This document shows, piece by piece, positions 55,687 through 64,000 of a stretch of 64,000 bases of DNA. Every line of letters starts with the position of its first letter. Position 1 is the stretch's first letter. The position numbers and the translations under genes are program-made. The notes under the pieces were generated by a model. It was not told the DNA's origin. It saw only the letters and a program-made list of their open reading frames with translations, and did no database searches. The DNA is from Acidobacteriaceae bacterium (GTDB taxonomy: Bacteria; Acidobacteriota; Terriglobia; Bryobacterales; Bryobacteraceae): NCBI GenBank assembly GCA_019240475.1, contig JAFAYI010000031.1:528365-592364 (forward strand), read 5' to 3'.

Positions 55687-57270
55687 TTAATGGGCGATCT
55701 TGGCGGGGAGCTCGAACTGGAAAGCGGAGCCGCGGCCCGGAGTAGATTCCACCCAGATGCGTCCGCCGAGGCGTTCAACGGCCGCCTTACAGATGGCCAG
55801 GCCTATTCCCGCGCCCGAGTATTGCCGGTTGTGGAGGCGTTTGAACACGCCGAAGATGTAGTCGAGGTACTGCGGTTGGATGCCGATGCCGTTGTCTTCA
55901 ATGCAGAAAACCCAGGCGTTGTCGCGCCGAAAGGCGGAGACGCGCACATGGGGCGGCTCGTCGGAGCGGTACTTTAGCGCATTCCCTATCAGATTTTGAA
56001 AGAGCTGGAGCAACAGTATTTCGGCCGACTCGATCACCGGCAGGTTTTCGCATACGACAGTAGCGCCCGATTCGGCGATGACGCCATCCAGATGGGATAC
56101 GGCCGTGCGAACGACCGCGTTGCAATCGGTAGCGGTCCAGTTAGGGGCGCCGGATTCGCTGATGTATATGTATTCGCGCAAAGCCGCGAGCAAGGTTTGG
56201 AGGCGGGCGCCGTTTTCTTCGACGCAGGCGAGCTTTTCGCGATTTTCCGGATCGAGTCTTTCGCCCGCCGACCGGAGAATCCACTGCGAGTAAGTCAAGA
56301 TCATGCGGGTGGCTTCCTGCAGGTCGTGGCTGGCGGCCCATGCGAATTGCCGCAGGGCTTCGTTGGACCTGGTCAGATCGAGAGTGCGCTCTTCCACGCG
56401 CTTTTCCAGCTCGACGTTGATGCGGCGGACCCGCTCCTCCGCGGCAACCTGATCGGTGGCATCGCGAATGGCCGTGGTGATCAGTAGGCCTTCGTGGGTG
56501 TCGAATGGACTGCGCGTGATCTCGGCGGTGAAGACAGAGCCACCGCGCCGGACGCCGTTGAGCCGAGCCTCCAGGAGCGCCGAGCCTTCGCCTGAATCTT
56601 CGCTCTTCGCGTTTCCGTTCCGGTGATTGGGCGGCTCCCAATCCGGGATAAGCGATGTAATCTTGGTTCCGAGAAGCTGCTCGCGCGGATATCCGAACAA
56701 AGCATCGGTTCTGGAATTCGCGAGACGGATGACGCCGTGTTCATCCGTAATGACCATGGCGTCGGGCGCCGCTTCGAGCACGGCGCGAAATCTCTGCTCG
56801 GTGCGCGCGACGGCCTGGGCTTGCTGGCGAAGGAGCTGCTCACTGCGGCAGAGCTCGACGAAGACCGTGACCTTGCTCTGTAGAATTTCGGGCACGATAG
56901 GTTTGAATAAAAAGTCGACAGCGCCGAGATCGTAGCCGCGGAAAAGCTGCTCGTCGCTGCGATAGCCGGTGAGGAAGAGAATGGGGGTGCGGCGGGAAGA
57001 CTTGCGGCTCCGTATCAGCTCCGCCGTTTCGAAACCGTCCATGCCCGGCATTCGCACGTCAAGCAGAATGGCAGCGAACTCGTTCTCAAGACAGAGGCGG
57101 AGAGCGTCCGGGCCCGAGGTGGCGAGCATCAGCTCCTGGCCGAGAGGCTCCAGAATGGCCTGCAGCGCGAGAAGATTGTCGGGGTCGTCATCCACAAGGA
57201 GCAACTTGACCAGACCGGGAGTCATTCCCGGCGTTAGGGGACGCGACGTGGTCAAGGCCTCAGGATTCAT
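55687..57270 (-). CDS. Receiver-PAS-histidine kinase
   Basis: ATG 57270 gives 527 residues; a TTG start at 57336 would overlap the upstream kinase gene. Domains: receiver ~22-140 (acid pair D27-29, phospho-Asp D71 in LLDVRMPGMDG, Lys in FLFKP), a PAS domain ~170-290, a HisKA-like helix with H315 in AASHDLQEATRM, and a HATPase with GIGIQPQYLD and GAGIGLAIC motifs. The receiver-first layout suggests it acts downstream of the neighbouring hybrid kinase, whose stop lies 10 bases upstream. Confidence 0.88.
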   Translation of the reverse strand: MNPEALTTSRPLTPGMTPGLVKLLLVDDDPDNLLALQAILEPLGQELMLATSGPDALRLCLENEFAAILLDVRMPGMDGFETAELIRSRKSSRRTPILFLTGYRSDEQLFRGYDLGAVDFLFKPIVPEILQSKVTVFVELCRSEQLLRQQAQAVARTEQRFRAVLEAAPDAMVITDEHGVIRLANSRTDALFGYPREQLLGTKITSLIPDWEPPNHRNGNAKSEDSGEGSALLEARLNGVRRGGSVFTAEITRSPFDTHEGLLITTAIRDATDQVAAEERVRRINVELEKRVEERTLDLTRSNEALRQFAWAASHDLQEATRMILTYSQWILRSAGERLDPENREKLACVEENGARLQTLLAALREYIYISESGAPNWTATDCNAVVRTAVSHLDGVIAESGATVVCENLPVIESAEILLLQLFQNLIGNALKYRSDEPPHVRVSAFRRDNAWVFCIEDNGIGIQPQYLDYIFGVFKRLHNRQYSGAGIGLAICKAAVERLGGRIWVESTPGRGSAFQFELPAKIAH

Positions 57271-57280
57271 AGGAAGGCGG

Positions 57281-60200
57281 CTACTTATCCGCGATCGAAT
57301 CTCTAAACTCGGGAGCGTGCTCGGTTGAACGCGCAAGCCAGACGCGCATCACCGAAAACAGGTGATCCAGATCGACCGGCTTGGGAACATAATCGGAGGC
57401 GCCCGCCTGCAAACATTTCTCGCGATCGCCCTTCATAGCTTTGGCTGTCAGAGCGATAATCGGCACGGACTCGAATTCGGGAATGCCGCGGATGGTCCGC
57501 GTGGCTTCGTATCCGTCCATTCCCGGCATCATGATATCCATCAGGACGATATCGATATCCGGGTTGTTGCGTAGAACTTCAATTCCTCCCGCTCCGTTCT
57601 CGGCATGAAGAACATTTACGTCGTGATCTTCCAGGACGCTGGTCAGAGCGAAAATGTTTCGCAGATCGTCGTCGATCACCAGGACCTTGCGTCCGGCGAG
57701 CACGGGATCGTTTTCACGAAGCGCCGCCAAGGCTTGCTTTTGCTGGCCAGAGAGCGCGTCCTCCTGGCGATGGAGCAACAGGATGGTCTCGTCCAACAGG
57801 CGTTCGAGCGATTGAGCGTAGCGCAGCATGCTGACGCGCGATAGGCGATGCAGCTCGGCCCCCTGCGCGCGATTCAATTTGCGGCTGCCGAAGATGACGA
57901 AGGGAGGCGCAAACGGAGCGAGCCGCGACTGAACCTCTTCAATGAAGTCGACGCCTATTCGCTCGGAAATCACCCAGTCGAGAACGATGCCATCGACCGG
58001 TTCGGCGGCGAGTACCTGCATCGCTTCCTTGCGGGAGGAGACATCGACGAATTCCATATCCGGCGCGCCGATGAACGATTTGATCTCTTCGCGAAGCTTT
58101 TGACTGTCGGTGACGAGCAAGAGTTTTTTCGTTCGAGTCTGCATCGCGTGCTGGATTACGCCGAATAACTCGTCGAGAGCTTCCGCACCGGGCGCCTTTT
58201 CCACGCAGCTGTGGGCGCCGAGCACGAATCCGCGCTGACGGTTTTCGTGAGCGGAGACGATGTAGATAGGGATATGGCGGGTCAGGCGATCGTGTTTCAG
58301 ATAATCGAGCACCGTCCAGCCGCTCATGTCGGGGAGCTTGACGTCGAGTGAAATGGCGCCTGGGCGGAATTCGCGCGCCATGGCGATCGCGGTGCTGCCG
58401 CGGAGCGCAATGAGAGCTCTGAGACCGCGCTTGCGGGCAAGATCCGCAAGAATCCGGCCGAACGTCACGTCGTCTTCAACGATGAGGAGCACCTGATCGC
58501 CAGCCTGGATGAGATCGCGATCGTCCTCGACGACGGGCGTATGCTCGGAGAGCCACGTAGGCATGGCGACCGCGCCTTGCTCGAAACGAGATTCGTCTTC
58601 GCGAGTCATCCACACGCGCATCACCGAAAACAGGTGATCCAAATCGACCGGCTTCGTGACGTAATCGGAAGCTCCTGCTTTCAGGCATTTCTCGCGATCG
58701 CCTTTCATCGCCTTCGCGGTCAGCGCAACGATGGGAAGCGTTCGAAATTCGGGAATCTGGCGGATGGCTCGGCTGGTTTCATAGCCGTCCATTTCCGGCA
58801 TCATGACATCCACCAGAACGATGTCGACGTCTTTATGGCCTTTGAGCATCTCGATGCCGGCTCGGCCGTTTTCAGCGTGAAGAACCCTCATGCCGCGCTG
58901 CTCCAGCACGCTCGTGAGCGCGAAGATGTTGCGCACGTCATCATCAATGACGAGCACCTTGCGGCCGGACAGGCGCGGGTCGGTCGCGCGCACCTCGGCA
59001 AGAATGCGCCGCTGCTCGTCGGAGAGCTCTTGTTCGTTGCGATGCAGGACGCGAACTGTTTCGTCCAGCAGGCCTTCGATGGTGGGGGCATAGCGGACAG
59101 CGCTTGAGCGCGCGCACTTATGGATTTCGGCGACCTGATCGTCCGACACTTTACGCGTTCCCAAGACTGCGATGGGGGGAACATAGGGCGAGAGCCTCGA
59201 CTGGACAGTTTCGATGAAGTCGATGCCCATTCTATCCGGGAGGGACCAATCGACCACGATGCCGTCCAGATACTCTTTGTCCACGATATCCATGGCGTCG
59301 GCGGGCGACGGCGCTTCCAGGATTTCAAGATCCGGTCCACGGAGGAGCTCACGGATGTCATGCGCGCGGACGTCGTTGTCGCAGATAACCAGCAGCCGTT
59401 TGTGACGCGGTTCCATGGAGTGCTGAATGACGCTGAAAGCCTGCTCCAGGGACTCCTTGGTCAGAGCTTTTTGGAGGCAGCTCATCGCGCCGAGCGAGTA
59501 GCCGCGCCGGTTACCTTCGTGCCCGGAGACCACGTGCACCGGTATGTGCGAGGTAGCAGGATCGTGCTTGAGGCGATCGAGGAGGGTCCAACCGCTCATG
59601 TCCGAGAGGCGGACGTCGAGCGTGATGGCGTGGGGCTCGAACTCGCGAGCGAGCGAGATGGCCGTCAAGCCGCGGAGAGCGACTAGCGCTTTCAAACCGC
59701 GGTCGCGGGCCAAGTCCATCATGATGCGCGCGAAGGTAATGTCGTCTTCGACGATCAGGAGAACGCGGTCGCCCTGATTGATCAGGGTGCGATCGTCGTC
59801 GATCACGAGGTCCTCGACGGGCAAAGAGGCGGGCGAGGTAAGAACGACATCCACGCCGGAAGACGTGTGGCTCTGAAGAGACTTGCGTAGGGCGAGTGTA
59901 TCGATGTTTTCGAGTTTCGGCGCGGACGAAATGTAAGCCTGGGGCAAATAGAGAATGAATGAGCTTCCGCGCCCGAGGCTGCTCTGCAGGCGAATTTCTC
60001 CGCCCAACAGACGCGCCAGCTCGCGGCTGATGGAGAGGCCGAGTCCGGTGCCGCCATACTTGCGGCTGGTAGTTCCGTCGGCCTGTTGGAAGGCTTCAAA
60101 GATGATGCGCTGTTTTTCGTGCGCGATGCCGATGCCGGTGTCTTGCACCGAAAACGCGATTACGCTGCTGGCCTTGCTCAAGACCGGATGCGCCAGGGTC

Positions 60201-63200
60201 CAGCCGGACGTGACGGGCTCGATGCGCAGGCGCACAGAGCCATGCTCGGTGAACTTCAGCGCATTTGAGAGCAGGTTCTTCAGCACCTGTTGAAGGCGCT
60301 TTGCGTCGGTTCGAATAACTTCGTTTGAGAGTTGAGGATCGACATCAATGCCGAACTCGAGACCCTTGCCGTCGGCGACGTGGCGGAACGTGCGGGTGCA
60401 GTAATCCTGAACCTCAATGAAGCGAATGTTGCCGACTTCGACGTCCATCTTGCCGGACTCGATCTTGGAGAGATCGAGGATGTCGTTGATCAACGCGAGC
60501 AGATCGGTGCCGGAGGAGTGAATAGTTTCGGCGAACTTGACCTGCTTGGGGTTGAGATTGCGGTCCGCGTTATCGGCGAGCACGCGCGCCAGGATCAGCA
60601 GGTTGTTAAGCGGCGTGCGCAGCTCGTGAGACATGTTGGCGAGGAATTCGCTCTTGTACTTGGAGGTGAGGGCAAGCTGCTCAGCCTTCTCTTCGAGCGC
60701 CTGCTTGGCCTGCTCGATTTCGCGGTTCTTGGTTTCGACTTCAGTATTCTGTTCGGCGAGCAGCAGCGCCTTTTCTTGTAGCTGCGCGTTGGTCTTCTGG
60801 AGCTCTTCGGCAAGCGCCTGGCTTTGTTGCAAGAGTTGCTCGGTACGCATGGTGGCCGCGATGGTGTTCAGCACGATGCCCATGCTTTCGGTGAGCTGGT
60901 CGAGGAAGTTCAGGTGAATGTCGGAGAGCTGCTGGAAGGAGGCGAGCTCGACGACGGCCTTGACTTCACGCTCGAATAAGACGGGAAGAACGACGATGCT
61001 CAGTGGAGTGGTGGAACCGAGGCTCGAGCTGATGCGAATGTAATTCGGCGGCACGTCGCGCACCAGGATGCGCTGCTTTTCGGTGGCGCACTGACCGACC
61101 AGGCCTTGACCGAACTTGAACTCGACGGGGATATTGTCGCGGTCGTCGTAGGCGTAGCCGGCCATGAACTTGAGCTGCGGCTCGGCGTCGCTCGTATCGG
61201 CGATGTAGAAGCTGCCGCGTTGGGCGCCCACGAGCGGGGTTAGCTCCGAAAGAAGGAGCTGCGCGACGGTGAGGAGATCGCGCTGGCCCTGCACCATGCG
61301 CGTGAACTTCGCGATATTGGTCTTGAGCCAATCCTGATCGGTGTTCTTGCGAGTAGTTTCGGCGAGGTTGCCGATCATCTCGTTGATGTTGTCTTTAAGC
61401 GCGGCCACTTCGCCTTCGGCCTGGACCGTGATGGAGCGCGTGAGATCGCCCTTGGTGACGGCGGTGGCGACTTCGGCGATGGCGCGCACCTGGGTTGTGA
61501 GATTGGCGGCGAGCTGGTTGACGTTGTCGGTGAGGTCGCGCCAGATGCCGGCGGCGCCGGGCACTCGCGCCTGGCCTCCGAGCTTGCCTTCGATGCCGAC
61601 CTCGCGAGCGACGCTTGTGACCTGATCGGCGAAGGTGGCCAGCGTGTCGATCATGGCGTTTATTGTGTCGGCGAGCTCCGCGATTTCACCCTTGGTTTCG
61701 AGGATGAGCTTGCGTTCGAGATCGCCGTTGGCGACAGCCGTGACGACCTTCGCGATGCCGCGCACCTGGGTTGTGAGATTAGCGGCCATCAGGTTCACGC
61801 TGTCAGTGAGGTCCTTCCAGGTGCCGGCCACGCCGCGCACTTCGGCCTGGCCTCCGAGCTTGCCTTCCGTGCCGACTTCGCGCGCGACACGCGTAACTTC
61901 GGAGGCGAAGGAGTTGAGCTGATCGACCATGGTGTTGATGGTGTTCTTCAGCTCCAAAATTTCACCCCGCACGTCTACGGTGATTTTGCGCGAGAGGTCG
62001 CCCATGGCGACGGCGGTAGTGACTTGCGCGATGTTGCGGACCTGGTTAGTGAGATTGGAAGCCATGGAGTTGACGGATTCCGTGAGGTCTTTCCAGGTGC
62101 CGGCGACGCCGTAGACGTCGGCCTGACCGCCGAGGCGCCCTTCGGTGCCCACCTCTCGCGCGACACGCGTGACTTCGGAGGCGAACGAGCTGAGCTGATC
62201 GACCATCGTGTTGATGGTTTCCTTAAGCGCGAGGATTTCGCCGCGCGCATCGACGGTGATTTTGCGCGAAAGGTCGCCCTTGGCGACGGCCGTAGTGACG
62301 TCGGCGATGTTGCGCACCTGCGCCGTGAGGTTGGAAGCCATGGAATTGACCGATTCGGTGAGGTCTTTCCAGGTGCCGGCAATGCCGCGTACGTCGGCCT
62401 GACCGCCGAGCTTGCCCTCGGTGCCGACTTCGCGCGCGACACGGGTCACTTCGGAGGCGAAGGCGTTGAGCTGATCGACCATGGTGTTGATGGTGTTCTT
62501 GAGCTCAAGTATTTCGCCGCGGGCGTCGACGGTGATCTTGGTTGTGAGGTCGCCTTTGGCGACGGCGGTGGTGACGCCGGCGATGTTGCGTACCTGATTG
62601 GTGAGGTTCGAGGCCATGGAGTTGACGGAATCGGTGAGATCCTTCCAGGTACCTGCGACGCCGCGCACGTCGGCCTGGCCGCCGAGCTTGCCTTCGGTGC
62701 CGACTTCGCGCGCGACACGGGTCACTTCGGAGGCGAAGGAGCTGAGCTGATCGACCATGGTGTTGATGGTGTTCTTGAGCTCGAGAATTTCGCCGCGCGC
62801 ATCCACGGTGATTTTGCGCGAGAGGTCTCCGCGCGCGACAGCGGTGGTGACTTCGGCGATGTTGCGGACCTGGTTAGTGAGATTGGAGCCCATGAAGTTG
62901 ACGGACTCGGTGAGGTCGCGCCACGTGCCCGCGACGCCGCGCACGTCGGCCTGACCGCCCAAGCGGCCTTCGGTACCGACTTCGCGCGCGACACGGGTCA
63001 CCTCGGAGGCGAAGGCGTTGAGTTGATCGACCATGGTGTTGATGGTGATCTTCAGCTCAAGGATTTCGCCGCGCACGTCCACCGTGATCTTGCGCGAGAG
63101 GTCGCCATTGGCGACAGCGGTGGTGACCTCGGCGATGTTGCGCACCTGAGCCGTGAGGTTTCCAGCCATGGAATTGACCGAATCGGTGAGGTCTTTCCAG

Positions 63201-64000
63201 ACGCCGCCGACGCCGCGGACCTGGGCCTGTCCGCCGAGCTCGCCTTCGGTGCCGACTTCGCGCGCGACGCGCGTGACCTCACTCGCGAATGCGTTGAGCT
63301 GATCGACCATGGTGTTGATGGTGTTCTTCAGCTCTAGAATTTCGCCGCGCACGTCGACGGTGATTTTGCGCGAGAGATCGCCGTTGGCGACGGCGGTGGT
63401 GACCTCGGCGATGTTGCGCACTTGAGCGGTTAAGTTGCCGCCCATGGAGTTGACAGAATCGGTGAGGTCCTTCCAGACCCCGCCGACGCCCTTGACAACG
63501 GCCTGGCCGCCGAGCTTACCTTCGGTGCCGACTTCGCGCGCCACGCGGGTGACTTCGGAGGCGAAAGAGCTGAGCTGATCGACCATGACGTTGATAGTGT
63601 TTTTCAGCTCAAGGATTTCGCCGCGGACGTCGACAGTGATTTTACGGGAGAGATCGCCGCGCGCGACGGCAGTAGTCACTTCGGCGATATTACGGACCTG
63701 GCCGGTCAGGTTACTGGCCATGGAATTAACACTGTCGGTGAGATCTTTCCAGACGCCGCCGACGCCTTTGACGTCGGCCTGGCCGCCGAGCTTGCCTTCG
63801 GTGCCGACTTCACGGGCCACGCGCGTGACTTCGGAAGCGAAGGCGTTGAGCTGATCCACCATGGTGTTGATGGTGTTCTTGAGCTCCAGGATTTCACCGC
63901 GCACATCGACGGTGATTTTGCGGGAGAGATCGCCACGCGCTACGGCGGTGGTGACTTCGGCGATGTTGCGGACCTGGTTAGTGAGATTGGAGCCCATGAA
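57281..64000 (-). CDS. Giant hybrid sensor histidine kinase with poly-HAMP array (5' partial)
   Basis: At least 2238 residues are visible, and the frame is open at the right edge (the codon before ATG 63997 continues the HAMP repeat). In order from the visible N-terminus: about ten HAMP-like units of 92 residues, a GAF domain ~905-1055, a coiled coil, HisKA with H1124 in MSHELRTPLNN, a HATPase with GIGIAHEKQR and GGTGLGLSI, then six receiver-like domains as two copies of a three-receiver cassette. The layout resembles fungal group III (Nik1-type) kinases and their bacterial relatives. The input is unknown. It probably signals to the receiver-kinase encoded next. Confidence 0.9.
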   Translation of the reverse strand, partial: FMGSNLTNQVRNIAEVTTAVARGDLSRKITVDVRGEILELKNTINTMVDQLNAFASEVTRVAREVGTEGKLGGQADVKGVGGVWKDLTDSVNSMASNLTGQVRNIAEVTTAVARGDLSRKITVDVRGEILELKNTINVMVDQLSSFASEVTRVAREVGTEGKLGGQAVVKGVGGVWKDLTDSVNSMGGNLTAQVRNIAEVTTAVANGDLSRKITVDVRGEILELKNTINTMVDQLNAFASEVTRVAREVGTEGELGGQAQVRGVGGVWKDLTDSVNSMAGNLTAQVRNIAEVTTAVANGDLSRKITVDVRGEILELKITINTMVDQLNAFASEVTRVAREVGTEGRLGGQADVRGVAGTWRDLTESVNFMGSNLTNQVRNIAEVTTAVARGDLSRKITVDARGEILELKNTINTMVDQLSSFASEVTRVAREVGTEGKLGGQADVRGVAGTWKDLTDSVNSMASNLTNQVRNIAGVTTAVAKGDLTTKITVDARGEILELKNTINTMVDQLNAFASEVTRVAREVGTEGKLGGQADVRGIAGTWKDLTESVNSMASNLTAQVRNIADVTTAVAKGDLSRKITVDARGEILALKETINTMVDQLSSFASEVTRVAREVGTEGRLGGQADVYGVAGTWKDLTESVNSMASNLTNQVRNIAQVTTAVAMGDLSRKITVDVRGEILELKNTINTMVDQLNSFASEVTRVAREVGTEGKLGGQAEVRGVAGTWKDLTDSVNLMAANLTTQVRGIAKVVTAVANGDLERKLILETKGEIAELADTINAMIDTLATFADQVTSVAREVGIEGKLGGQARVPGAAGIWRDLTDNVNQLAANLTTQVRAIAEVATAVTKGDLTRSITVQAEGEVAALKDNINEMIGNLAETTRKNTDQDWLKTNIAKFTRMVQGQRDLLTVAQLLLSELTPLVGAQRGSFYIADTSDAEPQLKFMAGYAYDDRDNIPVEFKFGQGLVGQCATEKQRILVRDVPPNYIRISSSLGSTTPLSIVVLPVLFEREVKAVVELASFQQLSDIHLNFLDQLTESMGIVLNTIAATMRTEQLLQQSQALAEELQKTNAQLQEKALLLAEQNTEVETKNREIEQAKQALEEKAEQLALTSKYKSEFLANMSHELRTPLNNLLILARVLADNADRNLNPKQVKFAETIHSSGTDLLALINDILDLSKIESGKMDVEVGNIRFIEVQDYCTRTFRHVADGKGLEFGIDVDPQLSNEVIRTDAKRLQQVLKNLLSNALKFTEHGSVRLRIEPVTSGWTLAHPVLSKASSVIAFSVQDTGIGIAHEKQRIIFEAFQQADGTTSRKYGGTGLGLSISRELARLLGGEIRLQSSLGRGSSFILYLPQAYISSAPKLENIDTLALRKSLQSHTSSGVDVVLTSPASLPVEDLVIDDDRTLINQGDRVLLIVEDDITFARIMMDLARDRGLKALVALRGLTAISLAREFEPHAITLDVRLSDMSGWTLLDRLKHDPATSHIPVHVVSGHEGNRRGYSLGAMSCLQKALTKESLEQAFSVIQHSMEPRHKRLLVICDNDVRAHDIRELLRGPDLEILEAPSPADAMDIVDKEYLDGIVVDWSLPDRMGIDFIETVQSRLSPYVPPIAVLGTRKVSDDQVAEIHKCARSSAVRYAPTIEGLLDETVRVLHRNEQELSDEQRRILAEVRATDPRLSGRKVLVIDDDVRNIFALTSVLEQRGMRVLHAENGRAGIEMLKGHKDVDIVLVDVMMPEMDGYETSRAIRQIPEFRTLPIVALTAKAMKGDREKCLKAGASDYVTKPVDLDHLFSVMRVWMTREDESRFEQGAVAMPTWLSEHTPVVEDDRDLIQAGDQVLLIVEDDVTFGRILADLARKRGLRALIALRGSTAIAMAREFRPGAISLDVKLPDMSGWTVLDYLKHDRLTRHIPIYIVSAHENRQRGFVLGAHSCVEKAPGAEALDELFGVIQHAMQTRTKKLLLVTDSQKLREEIKSFIGAPDMEFVDVSSRKEAMQVLAAEPVDGIVLDWVISERIGVDFIEEVQSRLAPFAPPFVIFGSRKLNRAQGAELHRLSRVSMLRYAQSLERLLDETILLLHRQEDALSGQQKQALAALRENDPVLAGRKVLVIDDDLRNIFALTSVLEDHDVNVLHAENGAGGIEVLRNNPDIDIVLMDIMMPGMDGYEATRTIRGIPEFESVPIIALTAKAMKGDREKCLQAGASDYVPKPVDLDHLFSVMRVWLARSTEHAPEFRDSIADK
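57320..59764 (-). repeat. Tandem duplication of a three-receiver cassette
   Basis: Two blocks of ~1272 bases encode receiver, degenerate receiver, receiver. The VLLIVEDD coding motif lies at 59741-59764 and again at 58469-58492; the RKVLVIDDD motif recurs at the same spacing. The middle receiver of each lacks the usual acid pair. Confidence 0.8.
61341..64000 (-). repeat. 276-bp HAMP coding repeats
   Basis: Nine full 92-codon units end at 61514 and a tenth partial one at about 61341. Units 1-8 share blocks such as RNIAEVTTAVARGDLSRKIT nearly unchanged; units 9 and 10 are more divergent. The array continues past the right edge. Confidence 0.85.

Noticed and set aside
61341..64000. Periodic repeats resembling a CRISPR or satellite array
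   Set aside because: The 276-base period is codon-aligned and encodes HAMP domains in one frame.

Overview
The window is a GC-rich bacterial chromosome segment packed with genes on both strands, many joined by 1-8 base stop/start overlaps. I infer an Acidobacteriota genome of the Solibacter/Bryobacter type. The reasons are an Oar-like TonB-dependent receptor with an N-terminal carboxypeptidase-regulatory domain, secreted CarboxypepD_reg-like proteins, a DUF1080 (3-keto-disaccharide hydrolase) protein, a GMC oxidoreductase paired with a gluconate-2-dehydrogenase subunit 3, a Tat- and Sec-rich exported set, and a giant poly-HAMP hybrid kinase. No rRNA, tRNA, CRISPR array, insertion sequence or phage gene was recognised, so this looks like ordinary chromosome with lineage-specific accessory clusters.

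Layout. 1-2240: 3' part of a secreted beta-propeller protein with 14 tectonin-type repeats. 2333-7355 (minus): tight operon of citrate synthase, seryl-tRNA synthetase, glycosyltransferase, 2OG-Fe(II) oxygenase and ATP-grasp-like protein. 7513-12504: surface-glycan cluster (sugar epimerase, sugar-1-P nucleotidyltransferase, methyltransferase, a methyltransferase-like/GT2 fusion, a dolichyl-P-glucose-synthase-like GT2). 12504-20866: secreted Gfo/Idh/MocA oxidoreductase, MFS exporter, DUF72, deoxyhypusine-synthase-like protein, GH3, UPF0173 hydrolase, DUF2142-like membrane protein. 20867-29340: envelope cluster with DUF1175, alpha-2-macroglobulin with an intact C-x-x-Q thioester motif, a membrane protein, a SpoIID/HExxH fusion and a penicillin-binding transpeptidase-like protein. 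29379-33588: paired secreted CarboxypepD_reg-like proteins, cytidylate-kinase-like protein, DoxX. 33701-38004: RND pump and adaptor. 38046-41898: GMC dehydrogenase, its Tat-exported small subunit, M28 peptidase. 42206-44969: ribokinase, fungal-type cytosine deaminase, a small unknown regulator-like protein, PhzF. 44970-45811: an 840-base stretch without a convincing ORF that holds a promoter, several hairpins and a terminator, a candidate non-coding RNA. 45812-51489: DksA-like protein, OB-fold-like lipoprotein, Oar-like TonB receptor, DUF1080 protein. 51514-55658: APC permease, ICMT-like methyltransferase, and a sugar porter/ROK kinase pair for hexose uptake and phosphorylation. 55687-64000 (minus): two sensor kinases, the second with about ten HAMP repeats and a tandemly duplicated three-receiver cassette, running off the right edge.

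Common themes are envelope building and defence (A2M, transpeptidase, SpoIID), glycan decoration, uptake and oxidation of plant- or soil-derived sugars (TonB receptor, GH3, DUF1080, GMC/Gfo oxidoreductases, sugar porter/ROK) and elaborate signalling. The best candidates for something undescribed are the structured RNA region at 45.1-45.7 kb, the A2M-SpoIID-transpeptidase neighbourhood, the glycosyltransferase/2OG-oxygenase/ATP-grasp operon, and the receiver-triad duplication in the giant kinase.
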